Shown in pieces: positions 32,654 through 41,810 of a stretch of DNA of 64,000 nt; within the stretch, counting starts at the first letter, position 1; each line of letters begins with the position of its first letter. The notes beneath the pieces are model-generated. The model did not search any database and was not told where the DNA came from. It worked only from the letters and a program-made list of their open reading frames with translations. The stretch comes from CAHJXG01 sp965277495 (GTDB lineage Bacteria > Pseudomonadota > Alphaproteobacteria > Acetobacterales > Acetobacteraceae). A program made the position numbers and the translations under genes. The stretch spans positions 558,001 to 622,000 of the forward strand of contig OZ255824.1 in NCBI GenBank assembly GCA_965277495.1, written 5' to 3'.

Positions 32654-33961
32654 ATGAGCAGCACGGCAAACGGCTCGGTCACGATGACCATGGAGGGTTC
32701 CAACAAATCGCTCGCGTTGCCGGTCCGGCACGGCACGCTCGGCCCGTCGGTCGCCGACATCAGCAAGCTCAATGCCAACCTGGGCATCTTCACCTACGAC
32801 CCCGGCTACGGCATGACCGCCTCGTGTGAGAGCAAGATCACCTATATCGACGGCGACGAAGGCATCCTGCTGCACCGCGGCTATCCGATCGACCAATTGG
32901 CTGAGCATTCCACCTTCCTCGAAGTCGCCTACTTGCTGCTGAACGGCGAGCTGCCGACTGCCGATCAGCGGCATGAATTCGAATACGGCGTGATGCGCCA
33001 CACCATGCTGCACGAGCAGTTGCGCCGGTTCTTCGACGGGTTCCGCCGCGATGCGCACCCGATGGCGGTGCTGTGCGGCGTCGTGGGCGCGCTCTCGGCA
33101 TTCTACCACGACAGCCTCGACATCAACGATCCCGAGCACCGCCGCATCAGCGCGTTCCGCCTGATCGCCAAGCTGCCGACCATCGCCGCATGGGCCTATA
33201 AATACACCATCGGCCAGCCGTTCATGTATCCGCGCAACGACCTCGGCTATGCCGAGAACTTCCTGTACATGATGAACGCCGTCCCCGCCGAGCCCTACCC
33301 GGTGAGCCCGGTGCTGGCGCGAGCCATGGACCGCATCTTCATCCTGCACGCCGACCACGAGCAGAATGCCTCGACCAGCACGGTGCGGCTGGCCGGATCG
33401 ACCGGCGCCAACCCGTTCGCCTGCATCGCCGCCGGGATCGCGAGCCTTTGGGGTCCCGCGCATGGCGGCGCCAACGAGGCCGTGCTGAAGATGCTCGCCG
33501 AGATCGGCCACAAGGACAACATCCCGGAGTTCATTGAGAAGGTGAAGGACAAGGACAGCCATGTCCGCCTGATGGGCTTCGGGCACCGGGTCTATAAGAA
33601 CTACGATCCCCGCGCGAAGATCATGGAACGCACCTGCCACGAGGTGCTGGCCGAGCTGGGCATCAAGGACGACCCCATGCTCGACATGGCGATGGAGCTG
33701 GAGCGGATTGCCCGGCACGACGAGTATTTCATCAGCAAGAAGCTGTATCCGAACGTCGATTTCTATTCCGGCATCATCCTGAAGGCGATGGGCTTCCCGA
33801 CCAGCATGTTCACCGTGCTGTTCGCCGTCGCCCGCACCGTCGGCTGGATCAGCCAATGGAAGGAGATGATCGAGGACCCGTCACAGCGCATCGGCCGCCC
33901 GCGGCAGCTCTACACTGGCGCGACCCAACGGGACTTCACGCCGATCGCCGAACGCGGCTAA
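32654..33961 (+). CDS. gltA: Citrate synthase
   Basis: Type II (hexameric, NADH-regulated class) citrate synthase of 435 residues, condensing acetyl-CoA and oxaloacetate. Catalytic regions are visible: ILHADHEQNASTSTVRLAGST (His), GPAHGGANEAVLKML (His) and LMGFGHRVYKNYDPRAK, followed by the Asp-containing VDFYSGIILKAMGFP. The start has GGGA eleven bases upstream. An ISAs1-family element sits 117 bp upstream and lies between the gene and its likely original promoter. Confidence 0.95.
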   Translation: MSSTANGSVTMTMEGSNKSLALPVRHGTLGPSVADISKLNANLGIFTYDPGYGMTASCESKITYIDGDEGILLHRGYPIDQLAEHSTFLEVAYLLLNGELPTADQRHEFEYGVMRHTMLHEQLRRFFDGFRRDAHPMAVLCGVVGALSAFYHDSLDINDPEHRRISAFRLIAKLPTIAAWAYKYTIGQPFMYPRNDLGYAENFLYMMNAVPAEPYPVSPVLARAMDRIFILHADHEQNASTSTVRLAGSTGANPFACIAAGIASLWGPAHGGANEAVLKMLAEIGHKDNIPEFIEKVKDKDSHVRLMGFGHRVYKNYDPRAKIMERTCHEVLAELGIKDDPMLDMAMELERIARHDEYFISKKLYPNVDFYSGIILKAMGFPTSMFTVLFAVARTVGWISQWKEMIEDPSQRIGRPRQLYTGATQRDFTPIAERG

Positions 33962-33975
33962 CCGGGCCTGCCGGA

Positions 33976-34839
33976 TCAGCGGCGCCCGGCTTCGTCCGGG
34001 CGTTCCGCAAAGGCCGCCAAGCCGCGGTCCGGCCAGTCGGTGATCAGCCCGTCCACCCCCCAGCCGATCAGCCGGCGCATATCGGCCGGGTCGTTCACGG
34101 TCCACGGAATGACCAGCAGCCCGAGGCTGTGCGCCCGCCGCAAACGCGCCTTGGTCAGGTTGGTGTGCATCGGCGTCCAGGTCCCGCCGCCTTCGGCAGC
34201 TATGGCCTCTGGGGCGTCGTCGGCGTTCGCAGTGCCCCGGCCTTTCCAGAGCACTCCCGACAGCATCGGCGCCATCGTCAGCCAGCCGCGCGCGACGCCG
34301 GGGCGGATGCGGCGGACGTGGCGCGGCGCCCGCCAGTCGAAGGACTGGATCGTGATCCGGTCCAATGCGCCAGCCGCCGCGGCCACATGCAGCACCCGCT
34401 CGACCATCTCCTCGGCCGGCACGGTCCATTCCGGGTGGGTCGGCATCAGCTTCAGTTCGATGTTCCATGCCGTGTCGCTGTCGAGTGCCAGCACCTGACC
34501 GAGCGTGGGGATGCGGGCGCCGTCCCGCGCGGCCTGGCGTGGGAAGCGGCGGGCGACGGCCGAGCCGGGGCGCAGGCGGCCGACGTCGAACTCCTTGAGG
34601 TCAGCCAAAGTCAGCTCGCGCAGCAGCGGGCCTGGCGCACGCAGCCATGTGCCGGACTGGTCCCGGGTGGTATGCGGGTTCAGCGCCGGGTCATGATGGA
34701 CGACGACCGCACCGTCCCGGGTCACGCCGACATCGAGTTCGATCGTGCGGATGCCCATCGCGATCGTGGCCTGGAAACCATCCAACGTGTTTTCGGGAAA
34801 CAGGGCGCGGGCGCCGCGGTGGCCTTGTAGGCTGAACAT
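33976..34839 (-). CDS. Glycerophosphodiester phosphodiesterase
   Basis: 287-residue GDPD TIM barrel hydrolysing glycerophosphodiesters to glycerol 3-phosphate and an alcohol. Catalytic motifs: GHRGARALFPENTLDGF at residues 6-22, IELDVGVTRDGAVVVHHDP near 32-50. No signal peptide is seen, so the cytoplasmic type is likely. The ATG at 34839 puts HRG close to the N-terminus as in relatives. It is convergent with gltA (14-bp gap) and divergent from the racemase gene. Confidence 0.9.
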   Translation of the reverse strand: MFSLQGHRGARALFPENTLDGFQATIAMGIRTIELDVGVTRDGAVVVHHDPALNPHTTRDQSGTWLRAPGPLLRELTLADLKEFDVGRLRPGSAVARRFPRQAARDGARIPTLGQVLALDSDTAWNIELKLMPTHPEWTVPAEEMVERVLHVAAAAGALDRITIQSFDWRAPRHVRRIRPGVARGWLTMAPMLSGVLWKGRGTANADDAPEAIAAEGGGTWTPMHTNLTKARLRRAHSLGLLVIPWTVNDPADMRRLIGWGVDGLITDWPDRGLAAFAERPDEAGRR

Positions 34840-34894
34840 GGCAACGCCTGTGCCGCCCGCTTGCGTCCGCGTCAAGACCGGGCAGACTGAACAT

Positions 34895-35617
34895 ATGGGC
34901 GAAACGGACATGGGGCGGGTGCTGGGCGTGCTGGGCGGCATGGGGCCGCTGGCGAGCGCGCATTTCATGGCGCGGCTCACGCTGCTGACGCCAGCCGGGC
35001 GCGACCAGGATCATGTGCCGGCGATTTTATGGTCCGATCCGCGCGTGCCCGACCGCGGGCTGGCGCAGCGCGGCGTTGGGCCGGACCCGTTGCCCTACCT
35101 GGTTCGCGGGCTGCGCGGACTGGCGGCGGCTGGATGCGGCGCCGTGGCTATTCCATGCAACACCGCGCATGGCTGGATCGAGGGTATGCGCGCGGCAACG
35201 AGCCTGCCGATCCTGCATATCGTCGATGCGGCCCAAGCGGAGTTGCGGCGCCAGGCGATCCCGCCCGGCCCGGTCGGCATCATGGGCACCGCCGCGACGC
35301 TGGAGATGCGGCTGTATCAGGAGCCTTTCGCCACGTCCGGCTGGCCATGCATCGAACCCACAGCGAAGGAGATGACGGACCTGGTCATTCCCGCCATCGC
35401 CGCGGTGAAGGCCAACCGGGTGGGCGACGCCTACGCACCGCTGGCCGAGGCCGTGCGGGCGTTGCGTGGACGGGGCGCGCAGGCGGTGATCCTCGCCTGC
35501 ACGGAGATCCCGCTCGGTATCCAGGCTGGGCCATATGACAGGTTGGGAGTGCCGCTCATCGACACCATCGACGCCCTGGCGCGCGCCTCGATCGCCTGGG
35601 CGCGAAACGCCGATTAG
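34895..35617 (+). CDS. Aspartate/glutamate racemase family protein
   Basis: 240-residue member of the cofactor-independent Asp/Glu racemase family. Both catalytic Cys are present: AIPCNTAHGW near residue 85 and ILACTEIPLG near 200, with the N-terminal GVLGGMGPLASAHF. Aspartate racemization is the usual call. The start may also be the ATG at 34910. The 3' end overlaps a convergent small gene by four bases. Confidence 0.87.
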   Translation: MGETDMGRVLGVLGGMGPLASAHFMARLTLLTPAGRDQDHVPAILWSDPRVPDRGLAQRGVGPDPLPYLVRGLRGLAAAGCGAVAIPCNTAHGWIEGMRAATSLPILHIVDAAQAELRRQAIPPGPVGIMGTAATLEMRLYQEPFATSGWPCIEPTAKEMTDLVIPAIAAVKANRVGDAYAPLAEAVRALRGRGAQAVILACTEIPLGIQAGPYDRLGVPLIDTIDALARASIAWARNAD

Positions 35618-35853
35618 CCGCAGTCGCAGCCCGCGGTTGGGCCAGACTGGGCCTGGACGACATGATGGTCGATCCATTCGGCCACCAGCCGCCGCGCCTC
35701 GTTCAGCGACGACTCCGGATGGTGGATGCGGTACAGCGTCGTGCAGGCGCGGAACGCTTCGAGGTCTGCATTGCCGTGCACGCGCAGCTCGCGGTAGGCC
35801 GTCACGACAGCGCGTTCGCAGCGACGGGCGATGGTGCTGGTGTCACGACCCAA
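35614..35853 (-). CDS. Small hypothetical protein
   Basis: 79 residues, helical, with ARRCERAVVTAYRELRVHGNADLEAFRACTTLYRIHHPESSLNEARRLVAEWI and a C-terminal CDC-G. The start is a TTG at 35853 preceded by AGGGG. No domain is recognised. The regular amphipathic helices and the four-base convergent overlap with the racemase gene support a real gene. The DNA just upstream (35854-35929) has no feature I recognise. Confidence 0.6.
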   Translation of the reverse strand: MGRDTSTIARRCERAVVTAYRELRVHGNADLEAFRACTTLYRIHHPESSLNEARRLVAEWIDHHVVQAQSGPTAGCDCG

Positions 35854-35929
35854 TTGGAACCCCTATCTGCGAATCATTCGCAGGCGTGACGCTAATGTAG
35901 GGGCAGCCGCCAGCCCGCGCAAGCGCGCC

Positions 35930-37000
35930 TCACCCGGCCGCGACGATCTCCGCCAGCGCCTGGCCGACCTCCGCGGTGCCCGCCTGCCCGCCCATGTCGC
36001 GGGTGCGCGGCCCGCCTTCCCGCAGCAGCGTCTCGATCGCGTTGACGATGGCCGCGGCGGCGGCGGTCTCGCCCAGGTGCTCCAGCATCATCGCGCCGGA
36101 CCAGATTTGCCCGATTGGGTTGCAGATATGGCGGCCGGCGATGTCCGGGGCCGAACCATGCACCGGCTCGAACATGCTGGGATGCCGACGTTCCGGGTTG
36201 ATGTTGGCGCTGGGGGCGATGCCGATGCTGCCGGCGACGGCCGGGCCGAGGTCGCTGAGGATGTCGCCGAACAGGTTGCTGCCGACCACGACGTCGAACC
36301 AATCGGGGTGCTGCACGAAATGCGCGCACAGGATGTCGATGTGGAACTGGTCGGTGGCGACGCCGGGATACTGCGCGGCCATGGCGGCGAAGCGCTCGTC
36401 CCAATACGGCATCGTGATGGTGATGCCGTTCGATTTGGTGGCCGACGTTACTTTGCGGCGCGGACGGGTCATGGCGAGTTCGAAGGCATATTTCAGGATG
36501 CGGTCGACGCCCTGCCGGGTGAACACGCTCTGCTGGGTGGCGAACTCGCGGTCGGTGCCCTCGAACAGCCGTCCGCCAAGGCTCGAATACTCGCCCTCGG
36601 TGTTCTCGCGCACCACGTAGAAGTCGATGTCGGCCTCGGTGCGTCCGGCGAGCGGCGTCTTGGCGCCGGGCATCAGCTTGCAGGGCCGCACGCTGGCATA
36701 CTGGTCGAAGCCGCGGCGGATCGGGATCAGCAGGCCCCAGAGCGAGACGTGGTCGGGGACGCCCGGTGAACCGACCGCGCCCAGGAACACTGCGTCATGC
36801 TCCCGGAGCTGATCGAGTCCGTCGGCGGGCATCATGGCGCCGGTGCGCGCGTAGCGTTCGCAGGACCAATCGTAGTCCGTGGTTTGCAGGCCGAAGCCGA
36901 ACCGCGTGGCGGCGGCGTGCAGCACGCGCACGCCCTCCGGCAACGTTTCCATGCCGATGCCGTCGCCAGGTACCGCGGCAATTTTGTAGGTCCGTCCCAT
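35930..37000 (-). CDS. Tartrate dehydrogenase/D-malate dehydrogenase-like enzyme
   Basis: 356-residue isopropylmalate dehydrogenase-superfamily protein. It shows AVPGDGIGMETLPEGVRVL, FLGAVGSP, RENTEGEYSSLGGRLFEGTDREFATQQSVFTR, NLFGDILSDLGPAVAGSIG and EPVHGSAPDIAGR. The FEGT.REFATQ variant and the lack of leu genes nearby favour tartrate/D-malate dehydrogenase (TtuC/DmlA) over LeuB. GGGAG lies seven bases before the ATG at 37000. It is divergent from pyrE. Confidence 0.85.
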   Translation of the reverse strand: MGRTYKIAAVPGDGIGMETLPEGVRVLHAAATRFGFGLQTTDYDWSCERYARTGAMMPADGLDQLREHDAVFLGAVGSPGVPDHVSLWGLLIPIRRGFDQYASVRPCKLMPGAKTPLAGRTEADIDFYVVRENTEGEYSSLGGRLFEGTDREFATQQSVFTRQGVDRILKYAFELAMTRPRRKVTSATKSNGITITMPYWDERFAAMAAQYPGVATDQFHIDILCAHFVQHPDWFDVVVGSNLFGDILSDLGPAVAGSIGIAPSANINPERRHPSMFEPVHGSAPDIAGRHICNPIGQIWSGAMMLEHLGETAAAAAIVNAIETLLREGGPRTRDMGGQAGTAEVGQALAEIVAAG

Positions 37001-37085
37001 GATGCGCTCCCCGAATTTTGGGCCAGAATGGACGGTCGGCGTGCCAAGGTCTAGGAAGCCTGGGCAAGAAAACGGGACAAATAAG

Positions 37086-37817
37086 ATGGCCGCCGAGCAT
37101 ATGACGGACTGGGACCGGGACGCCGCGCTGACCACCGCACGCATCCTGCTGGAGATCAAGGCGGTGAACTTCCGTCCGGAGGAGCCCTATACCTTCACCT
37201 CCGGCTGGAAGTCCCCGGTTTACATCGACTGCCGCAAGATCATCTACTTTCCACGCGCCCGGCTGAAAATCTGCGAAATGGCCGCCGAGAAGATCATGCG
37301 GCACGTTGGCTACGAGTCGATCGAGGCGGTGGCCGGGGGCGAGACGGCCGGCATCCCGTTCGCAGCCTGGATCGCCGACCGCATGATGACCCCCATGGCC
37401 TACGTCCGCAAAAAACCCAAGGGCTTCGGCCGCAATTCCCTGATCGAGGGCGACGTACCCGAGGGGTTGCGCACCCTGCTGGTCGAGGACCTGACCACCG
37501 ATGGCGCGTCAAAAATCCAGTTCACCCAGGCGCTGCGCGACGCCGGTGCGCTGGTGAACCACGCCTTCGTCGTGTTCTTCTACGGCGTCTTCCCCGGCAG
37601 CTTCGAAAAACTTGCCGCGATGGACATCACCCTGCACCACCTCTGCACCTGGTGGGACGTGCTGGAGGCCTGCCGTGACCGCCCGTATTTCGCCGAACCG
37701 GCGTTGGCCGAGGTGCGGCGCTTTCTGGAGAACCCGGTGGCCTGGTCGGCGGCGCACGGCGGCGTGGCGTCTGCGGCGGAGGCGGCGGAGCGGAAGGCCG
37801 CGGGACCCGCCGTTTAA
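37086..37817 (+). CDS. pyrE: Orotate phosphoribosyltransferase
   Basis: 243-residue enzyme of UMP synthesis: orotate plus PRPP gives OMP. Landmarks are FTSGWKSPVYIDCRKIIYFP near residue 38, YVRKKPKGFGRNSLIEG, and the PRPP loop LLVEDLTTDGASK near 137. A GGGA site precedes the ATG at 37086; the longer open frame begins inside the divergent gene's promoter region. The C-terminal 15 residues are Ala-rich. Confidence 0.93.
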   Translation: MAAEHMTDWDRDAALTTARILLEIKAVNFRPEEPYTFTSGWKSPVYIDCRKIIYFPRARLKICEMAAEKIMRHVGYESIEAVAGGETAGIPFAAWIADRMMTPMAYVRKKPKGFGRNSLIEGDVPEGLRTLLVEDLTTDGASKIQFTQALRDAGALVNHAFVVFFYGVFPGSFEKLAAMDITLHHLCTWWDVLEACRDRPYFAEPALAEVRRFLENPVAWSAAHGGVASAAEAAERKAAGPAV

Positions 37818-37878
37818 GGTTCCAAATAGGGTCGACTAAGCGCTACTCTGGCGACATCCGTTCATTGCAGGTTCCGCC

Positions 37879-39288
37879 ATGACCCCTCCGCCATCTGCCG
37901 TCCGCGCCAACTCCGCCGCAGCGCGCGACATTGCCCACGCGCTGCACCCCTACACCGATCTCGTGGCCCATCAGAAAAACGGGCCGATGATCATCAGCCG
38001 CGGCGAGGGCGTGCGGGTCTGGGACGAGAATGGCCGCGACTATATCGAGAGCGTCGCCGGCCTGTGGTGCGCGAGCCTCGGCTTCAGCAACGAGCGCCTG
38101 GCCCGCGCCGCCTACGAGCAGATGCGCAAGCTGCCGTTCTACCACGCCTTCACCGCCAAGTCGCACGAGCCGCTGATCGAATTGAGCGAGATGCTGATCG
38201 AGCGGGCACCGGTGCCGATGAGCAAGGTGTTCCTCGCCAACTCCGGGTCGGAGGCGAACGACAGCGCGGTGAAGATGGCCTGGTATTACAACAACGCCCT
38301 CGGCCGCCCGGCGAAAAAGAAGCTGATCGGACGCATCAAGGGCTACCACGGCGTCACCATCGCCGCCGCGTCGTTGACCGGCCTGCCCAACAACCACCGC
38401 AGCTTCGACCTGCCGCTGCCGGGCTTCGTGCACACCATGACGCCGCACCACTACCACGGCGCCGAACCTGGCGAGAGCGAAGAATCCTTCGCCACCCGCT
38501 GCGCCGAGGCGCTGGACCAGCTCATTATCGCCGAAGGGCCCGACACCGTCGCCGCCATGTTCGCCGAGCCGCTGATGGGCGCCGGCGGCGTGATCTTGCC
38601 GCCGCGCACCTATTTCGAGAAGATCCAGGCCGTGCTGCGCCGTCATGACGTGCTGCTGGTGGCCGACGAGGTCATCTGCGGCTTTGGCCGCACCGGCAAC
38701 TACTGGGGCACCCAGACCTTCGGCATGGAGCCGGACATCATCACCTGCGCCAAGGCGCTCTCGGCGGCCTACCTGCCGATCTCGGCCGTGATGGTGAACG
38801 AGCGGGTGTTCCAGGCCTTGGCGAGCGAAAGCCACGAGATCGGCACCTTCGGCCATGGCTACACCTATTCGGGCCATCCGGTGCCAGCGGCGGTCGCGGT
38901 CGAGACGCTGAAGATCTACGACGAGATCAACATCGTCGACCATGTGCGGACGGTCGGCCCGTATCTGCAATCCGAGCTGCGCCGCCGGTTTGCCGGGCAT
39001 GAACTGGTGGGCGAGGTGCGCGGCGTCGGCCTGATCGCCGCGGTCGAGCTGGTGGCGGACCGGGAAGCGCACCGGAATTTCGACCCGAAGCATAAGATTG
39101 CCGGTCGCCTGGCCAAATTGTGCGAGGAACACGGCGTGATCGCCCGCGGCCTGCCGGGCGACAGCCTGGCCTTCAGCCCGCCATTGATCATCACCGAATC
39201 TGAAATAACCGAGATGCTGGACCGGGTCGGCCTCGCGCTGGATGAACTCACGGTGCAATTGCGGCGGGAGCAGTTGGCTGTGGTTTAG
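37879..39288 (+). CDS. Aspartate aminotransferase family protein (class III, omega-transaminase)
   Basis: 469-residue fold-type I PLP enzyme. Motifs: GHGVR-type N-terminal YIESVAGLWCASLG, SGSEANDSAVKMAWYYNN, IKGYHGVTIAAASLTG, VADEVICGFGRTG (PLP Asp) and TCAKALSAAYLPISAV with the Schiff-base Lys near residue 294. Relatives use beta-alanine, putrescine, taurine or aromatic amines with pyruvate; the donor is not resolvable. It stands alone between pyrE and a convergent prenyltransferase gene. Confidence 0.9.
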   Translation: MTPPPSAVRANSAAARDIAHALHPYTDLVAHQKNGPMIISRGEGVRVWDENGRDYIESVAGLWCASLGFSNERLARAAYEQMRKLPFYHAFTAKSHEPLIELSEMLIERAPVPMSKVFLANSGSEANDSAVKMAWYYNNALGRPAKKKLIGRIKGYHGVTIAAASLTGLPNNHRSFDLPLPGFVHTMTPHHYHGAEPGESEESFATRCAEALDQLIIAEGPDTVAAMFAEPLMGAGGVILPPRTYFEKIQAVLRRHDVLLVADEVICGFGRTGNYWGTQTFGMEPDIITCAKALSAAYLPISAVMVNERVFQALASESHEIGTFGHGYTYSGHPVPAAVAVETLKIYDEINIVDHVRTVGPYLQSELRRRFAGHELVGEVRGVGLIAAVELVADREAHRNFDPKHKIAGRLAKLCEEHGVIARGLPGDSLAFSPPLIITESEITEMLDRVGLALDELTVQLRREQLAVV

Positions 39289-39300
39289 AGCAACGCCCGA

Positions 39301-40365
39301 TCAGCTCACCCGGCTTACCGTATAGTCCGCCACATCGGCCAATGCGCGGCGGACCGGGCTGTCGGGGAATACCGCCAGCGCCGCCTTTGCGCTGTTGGCA
39401 TAACGCGCGGCATGCGCCAGCGTGGTGCCGATCGCGCCGCTATGCTGCATCAGCGCCATTGCCCGGTCGAGGTCGGCGTCGGTTTGGTTGCTTGCCTCAA
39501 TCGTGCGGACCCAGAATTCCCGCGCCTCCGCATCGCCAGCCTGGTAGGCGGCGAGCACTGGCAGCGTGATCTTACCCTCGCGGAAATCGTCGCCGACCGT
39601 CTTTCCCAGCGTCACCTGGTCGGCCGCATAGTCCAGCGCGTCGTCCACAAGCTGGAACGCCATGCCAAGGTTGGTGCCATAATCCGCCAGCGCCTGTTCT
39701 TCACCTGGCGGGCGCTCCGCTACCACGGCGCCCACCTGGCACGCAGCGGCAAACAGGGCGGCGGTCTTGCCATGGATCACATCGAGGTAGCGCTGCTCCG
39801 AGGTCGACAGGTCATTCTGGGTCACGAGCTGCAACACCTCGCCCTCGGCGATCGTCGCCGCCGCGTGCGACAGGATGCCGAGCACCTTGAGCGACCCGTC
39901 CTCGACCATGAGCTGGAATGCCCGGGCAAACAGGAAGTCGCCGACCAGGACCGAGGCCTTGTTGCCGAACACCGCATTGGCGCTGGACAGGCCGCGCCGC
40001 AGCAGGCTTTCGTCGACGACGTCGTCGTGCAGCAGCGTGGCGGTGTGGATGAATTCGACGCAAGCGGCCAGGTGCACATGACGCGGACCGGCATAGCCGC
40101 ACATCTGCGCCGCCGCGAGGGTGAGCAATGGCCGCAGCCGCTTGCCCCCGGCAGCAACGATATGGGCCGCGAGCTGCGGGATCAGTGCGACCGGGCTATC
40201 CATCCTCGCGATGATTGCGCGGTTGCAGGCAGCCAGGTCAGGACCGACGAGGGTGACCAGGGCCGACAAGGCATCCGGCTTAACCGGCGCCCCGCCCTCG
40301 CCCGCTGCGGACGTTGGCACCATATCTGAAACAACGCCCAAGCTGAACTCCTGACCTGATGGCAT
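39301..40365 (-). CDS. ispB: Polyprenyl diphosphate synthase (octaprenyl/decaprenyl type)
   Basis: Trans-prenyltransferase making the long side chain of ubiquinone. The 354-residue protein has both Asp-rich motifs: LLHDDVVDES (first) and FQLVDDALDYAAD (second), plus GGKRLRPLLTLA. Product length cannot be read; alphaproteobacteria usually make Q-10. The start at 40365 is uncertain, with in-frame alternatives at 40383 and 40323. It is divergent from the DUF2007 gene. Confidence 0.9.
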   Translation of the reverse strand: MPSGQEFSLGVVSDMVPTSAAGEGGAPVKPDALSALVTLVGPDLAACNRAIIARMDSPVALIPQLAAHIVAAGGKRLRPLLTLAAAQMCGYAGPRHVHLAACVEFIHTATLLHDDVVDESLLRRGLSSANAVFGNKASVLVGDFLFARAFQLMVEDGSLKVLGILSHAAATIAEGEVLQLVTQNDLSTSEQRYLDVIHGKTAALFAAACQVGAVVAERPPGEEQALADYGTNLGMAFQLVDDALDYAADQVTLGKTVGDDFREGKITLPVLAAYQAGDAEAREFWVRTIEASNQTDADLDRAMALMQHSGAIGTTLAHAARYANSAKAALAVFPDSPVRRALADVADYTVSRVS

Positions 40366-40505
40366 AAGCCACCCGGGCACCATATCGGCGGCGCTGAAAA
40401 TGGGTCAAGCCGATCAGGGCGCTCTCTTGTCCTGCGGCGGGTTGTTGTCCAGCATCCTCGGGCGCCGGCACACGCGTCATCGCCGGGCAACCACCGAAGG
40501 CGCCG

Positions 40506-40712
40506 ATGCGAACCATCATGATTTCCAACAATCTGGTGCAGCTCAGTTTCCTTGCCGCGTTGCTGCGCGACGCCGGCATCGAGAGCGTGCTGCTGGACGG
40601 CCACGTCAGCGCCGTCGAGGGCAGCATCGGCGCAATACCGCGCCGCCTCGCCGTGCTGCCGGAAGACGAGCGCCAGGCGCGCCGCGTGCTGGTCGAGGCT
40701 GGTGAGGCCTGA
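40506..40712 (+). CDS. DUF2007 domain-containing small protein
   Basis: 68 residues with the DUF2007 layout: ISNNLVQLSFLAALLRDAGIESVLLDGHVSAVEGSIGAIPRRLAVLPEDERQARRVL. The family is described only as a putative signal-transducing domain. It overlaps the downstream methyltransferase start by one base, a frequent pairing next to a divergent polyprenyl synthase in alphaproteobacteria, which suggests co-expression. Confidence 0.85.
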   Translation: MRTIMISNNLVQLSFLAALLRDAGIESVLLDGHVSAVEGSIGAIPRRLAVLPEDERQARRVLVEAGEA

Positions 40713-41434
40713 TGTTGACGACCGACGGCTGGTTGCTGGATGGGCGCGTCCGCTACATGCAGCCGGTCGAGGGTTACCGCACCGGAATTGAGCCCGTGCT
40801 GCTGGCGGCGAGCGTTCCGGCGCTTGGGGGGCAACGGGTGCTCGAGGCCGGGACGGGAGCCGGCGCCGGGCTGCTATGCCTGGCCGCGCGGGTGCCGGGC
40901 GTGTCGGGCGTCGGCGTCGAGATCGACCCTGCGATGGCCGAACTCGCGCGCCGGAACATTCGGGCGAATGCCATGGACGGCCTTGCGGTCGTGACTGCGG
41001 ACATCGGCGCGTGGGATGGCGGAGACGCCTTCGACCACGCTTTCAGCAATCCGCCTTGGCATGACGCGGCTTCGACCCCCTCCCCCACAACTCGCCGCCG
41101 CTTGGCGACGCACGAGGGCGGGGTGCCGCTCGAAGATTGGATCGGCTCGCTGCGCGCGGCACTTCGTCCGGGCGGCTCGCTTACGTTGATCACGCCAGCT
41201 GGGCAAACGGCGCGGGCGATGGCGGGGCTGCAGGCGGCGGGGTTTGGCCGGCTCACGCTGGCGCCGCTATGGCCGAAGCCTGGGCGCGATGCCAAATTGG
41301 TGATAATGCAGGGACTTGCCGGGCGGAAAGATCCCGACCGGGTAACGCCCGGCCTCGTGCTGCACGATGCCGACGGTCAGTTCAGCGCCGGGGCGCAGTC
41401 ACTGCTTCGAAATGGGGCGGCCTTGGCGTTCTAG
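40712..41434 (+). CDS. tRNA1(Val) A37 N6-methyltransferase-like protein
   Basis: 240-residue class I SAM methyltransferase. VLEAGTGAGAGLLCLAAR binds SAM (near residue 38); the N6-adenine-type catalytic motif NPPW is at FSNPPWHDAA near 113. This fits TrmN6/YfiC relatives that modify A37 of tRNA1(Val). The start overlaps the DUF2007 stop. Alternatives such as other N6-adenine or glutamine methyltransferases are less likely given the size. Confidence 0.85.
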   Translation: MLTTDGWLLDGRVRYMQPVEGYRTGIEPVLLAASVPALGGQRVLEAGTGAGAGLLCLAARVPGVSGVGVEIDPAMAELARRNIRANAMDGLAVVTADIGAWDGGDAFDHAFSNPPWHDAASTPSPTTRRRLATHEGGVPLEDWIGSLRAALRPGGSLTLITPAGQTARAMAGLQAAGFGRLTLAPLWPKPGRDAKLVIMQGLAGRKDPDRVTPGLVLHDADGQFSAGAQSLLRNGAALAF

Positions 41435-41448
41435 CTGCCAGTGCAGCC

Positions 41449-41772
41449 TTATTGCTCGGTGGCCGGGTGCCGCAAATGCCAGAGACGCTCATGTGCGGCC
41501 ACCAGGCCCTCGATGCTGCGCCGGCGGTTGCCATCGGCGTGGGTCGGACGCCGTGTCAGCATAATTTCGAGGATGTTCAGCAAGTGCTCGGCGATTTCGA
41601 GGTCCGAGGTGTCGCAGGCGTGATGGAAGGCGACCAACACCTTATCCGACAGCCGCCGCGTGTGCCGCGGCAGGCTGTTTTGCCCGGTGCCCCGCCCAAC
41701 GTCGTCCGGGGTTGCTAATGCCACTTCGTCATCATCATCTTGTTCAATTGTACGGTTCAAGACACGCCTCAC
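41449..41772 (-). CDS. Conserved hypothetical protein
   Basis: 107 residues from a GTG at 41772. The N-terminal third is acidic and disordered (EQDDDDEV); the rest is helical with LSDKVLVAFHHACDTSDLEIAEHLLNILEIML. I recall similar short helical proteins in Acetobacteraceae but no function. The start codon lies inside the left arm of a 10-bp inverted repeat, and a candidate promoter would make the transcript nearly leaderless. Confidence 0.6.
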   Translation of the reverse strand: MRRVLNRTIEQDDDDEVALATPDDVGRGTGQNSLPRHTRRLSDKVLVAFHHACDTSDLEIAEHLLNILEIMLTRRPTHADGNRRRSIEGLVAAHERLWHLRHPATEQ

Positions 41773-41810
41773 TTTTCCGAGTTCGTAAACTAAACGGTAA
41801 AGTGAGGCAA
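41766..41810 (-). promoter_or_regulatory. Inverted repeat and candidate promoter at the start of the 41449-41772 gene
   Basis: GCCTCACTTT (41766-41775) and AAAGTGAGGC (41799-41808) are exact inverted repeats, 23 bases apart. On the minus strand TTGCCT (41810-41805), a 17-base spacer and TACGAA (41787-41782) form a possible promoter. The spacer holds TTACCGTTTAG, the 11-mer also present in the pilin promoter at the same distance from the -35. The rest of the gap to nrdB is AT-rich, with no other clear signal. Confidence 0.4.
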
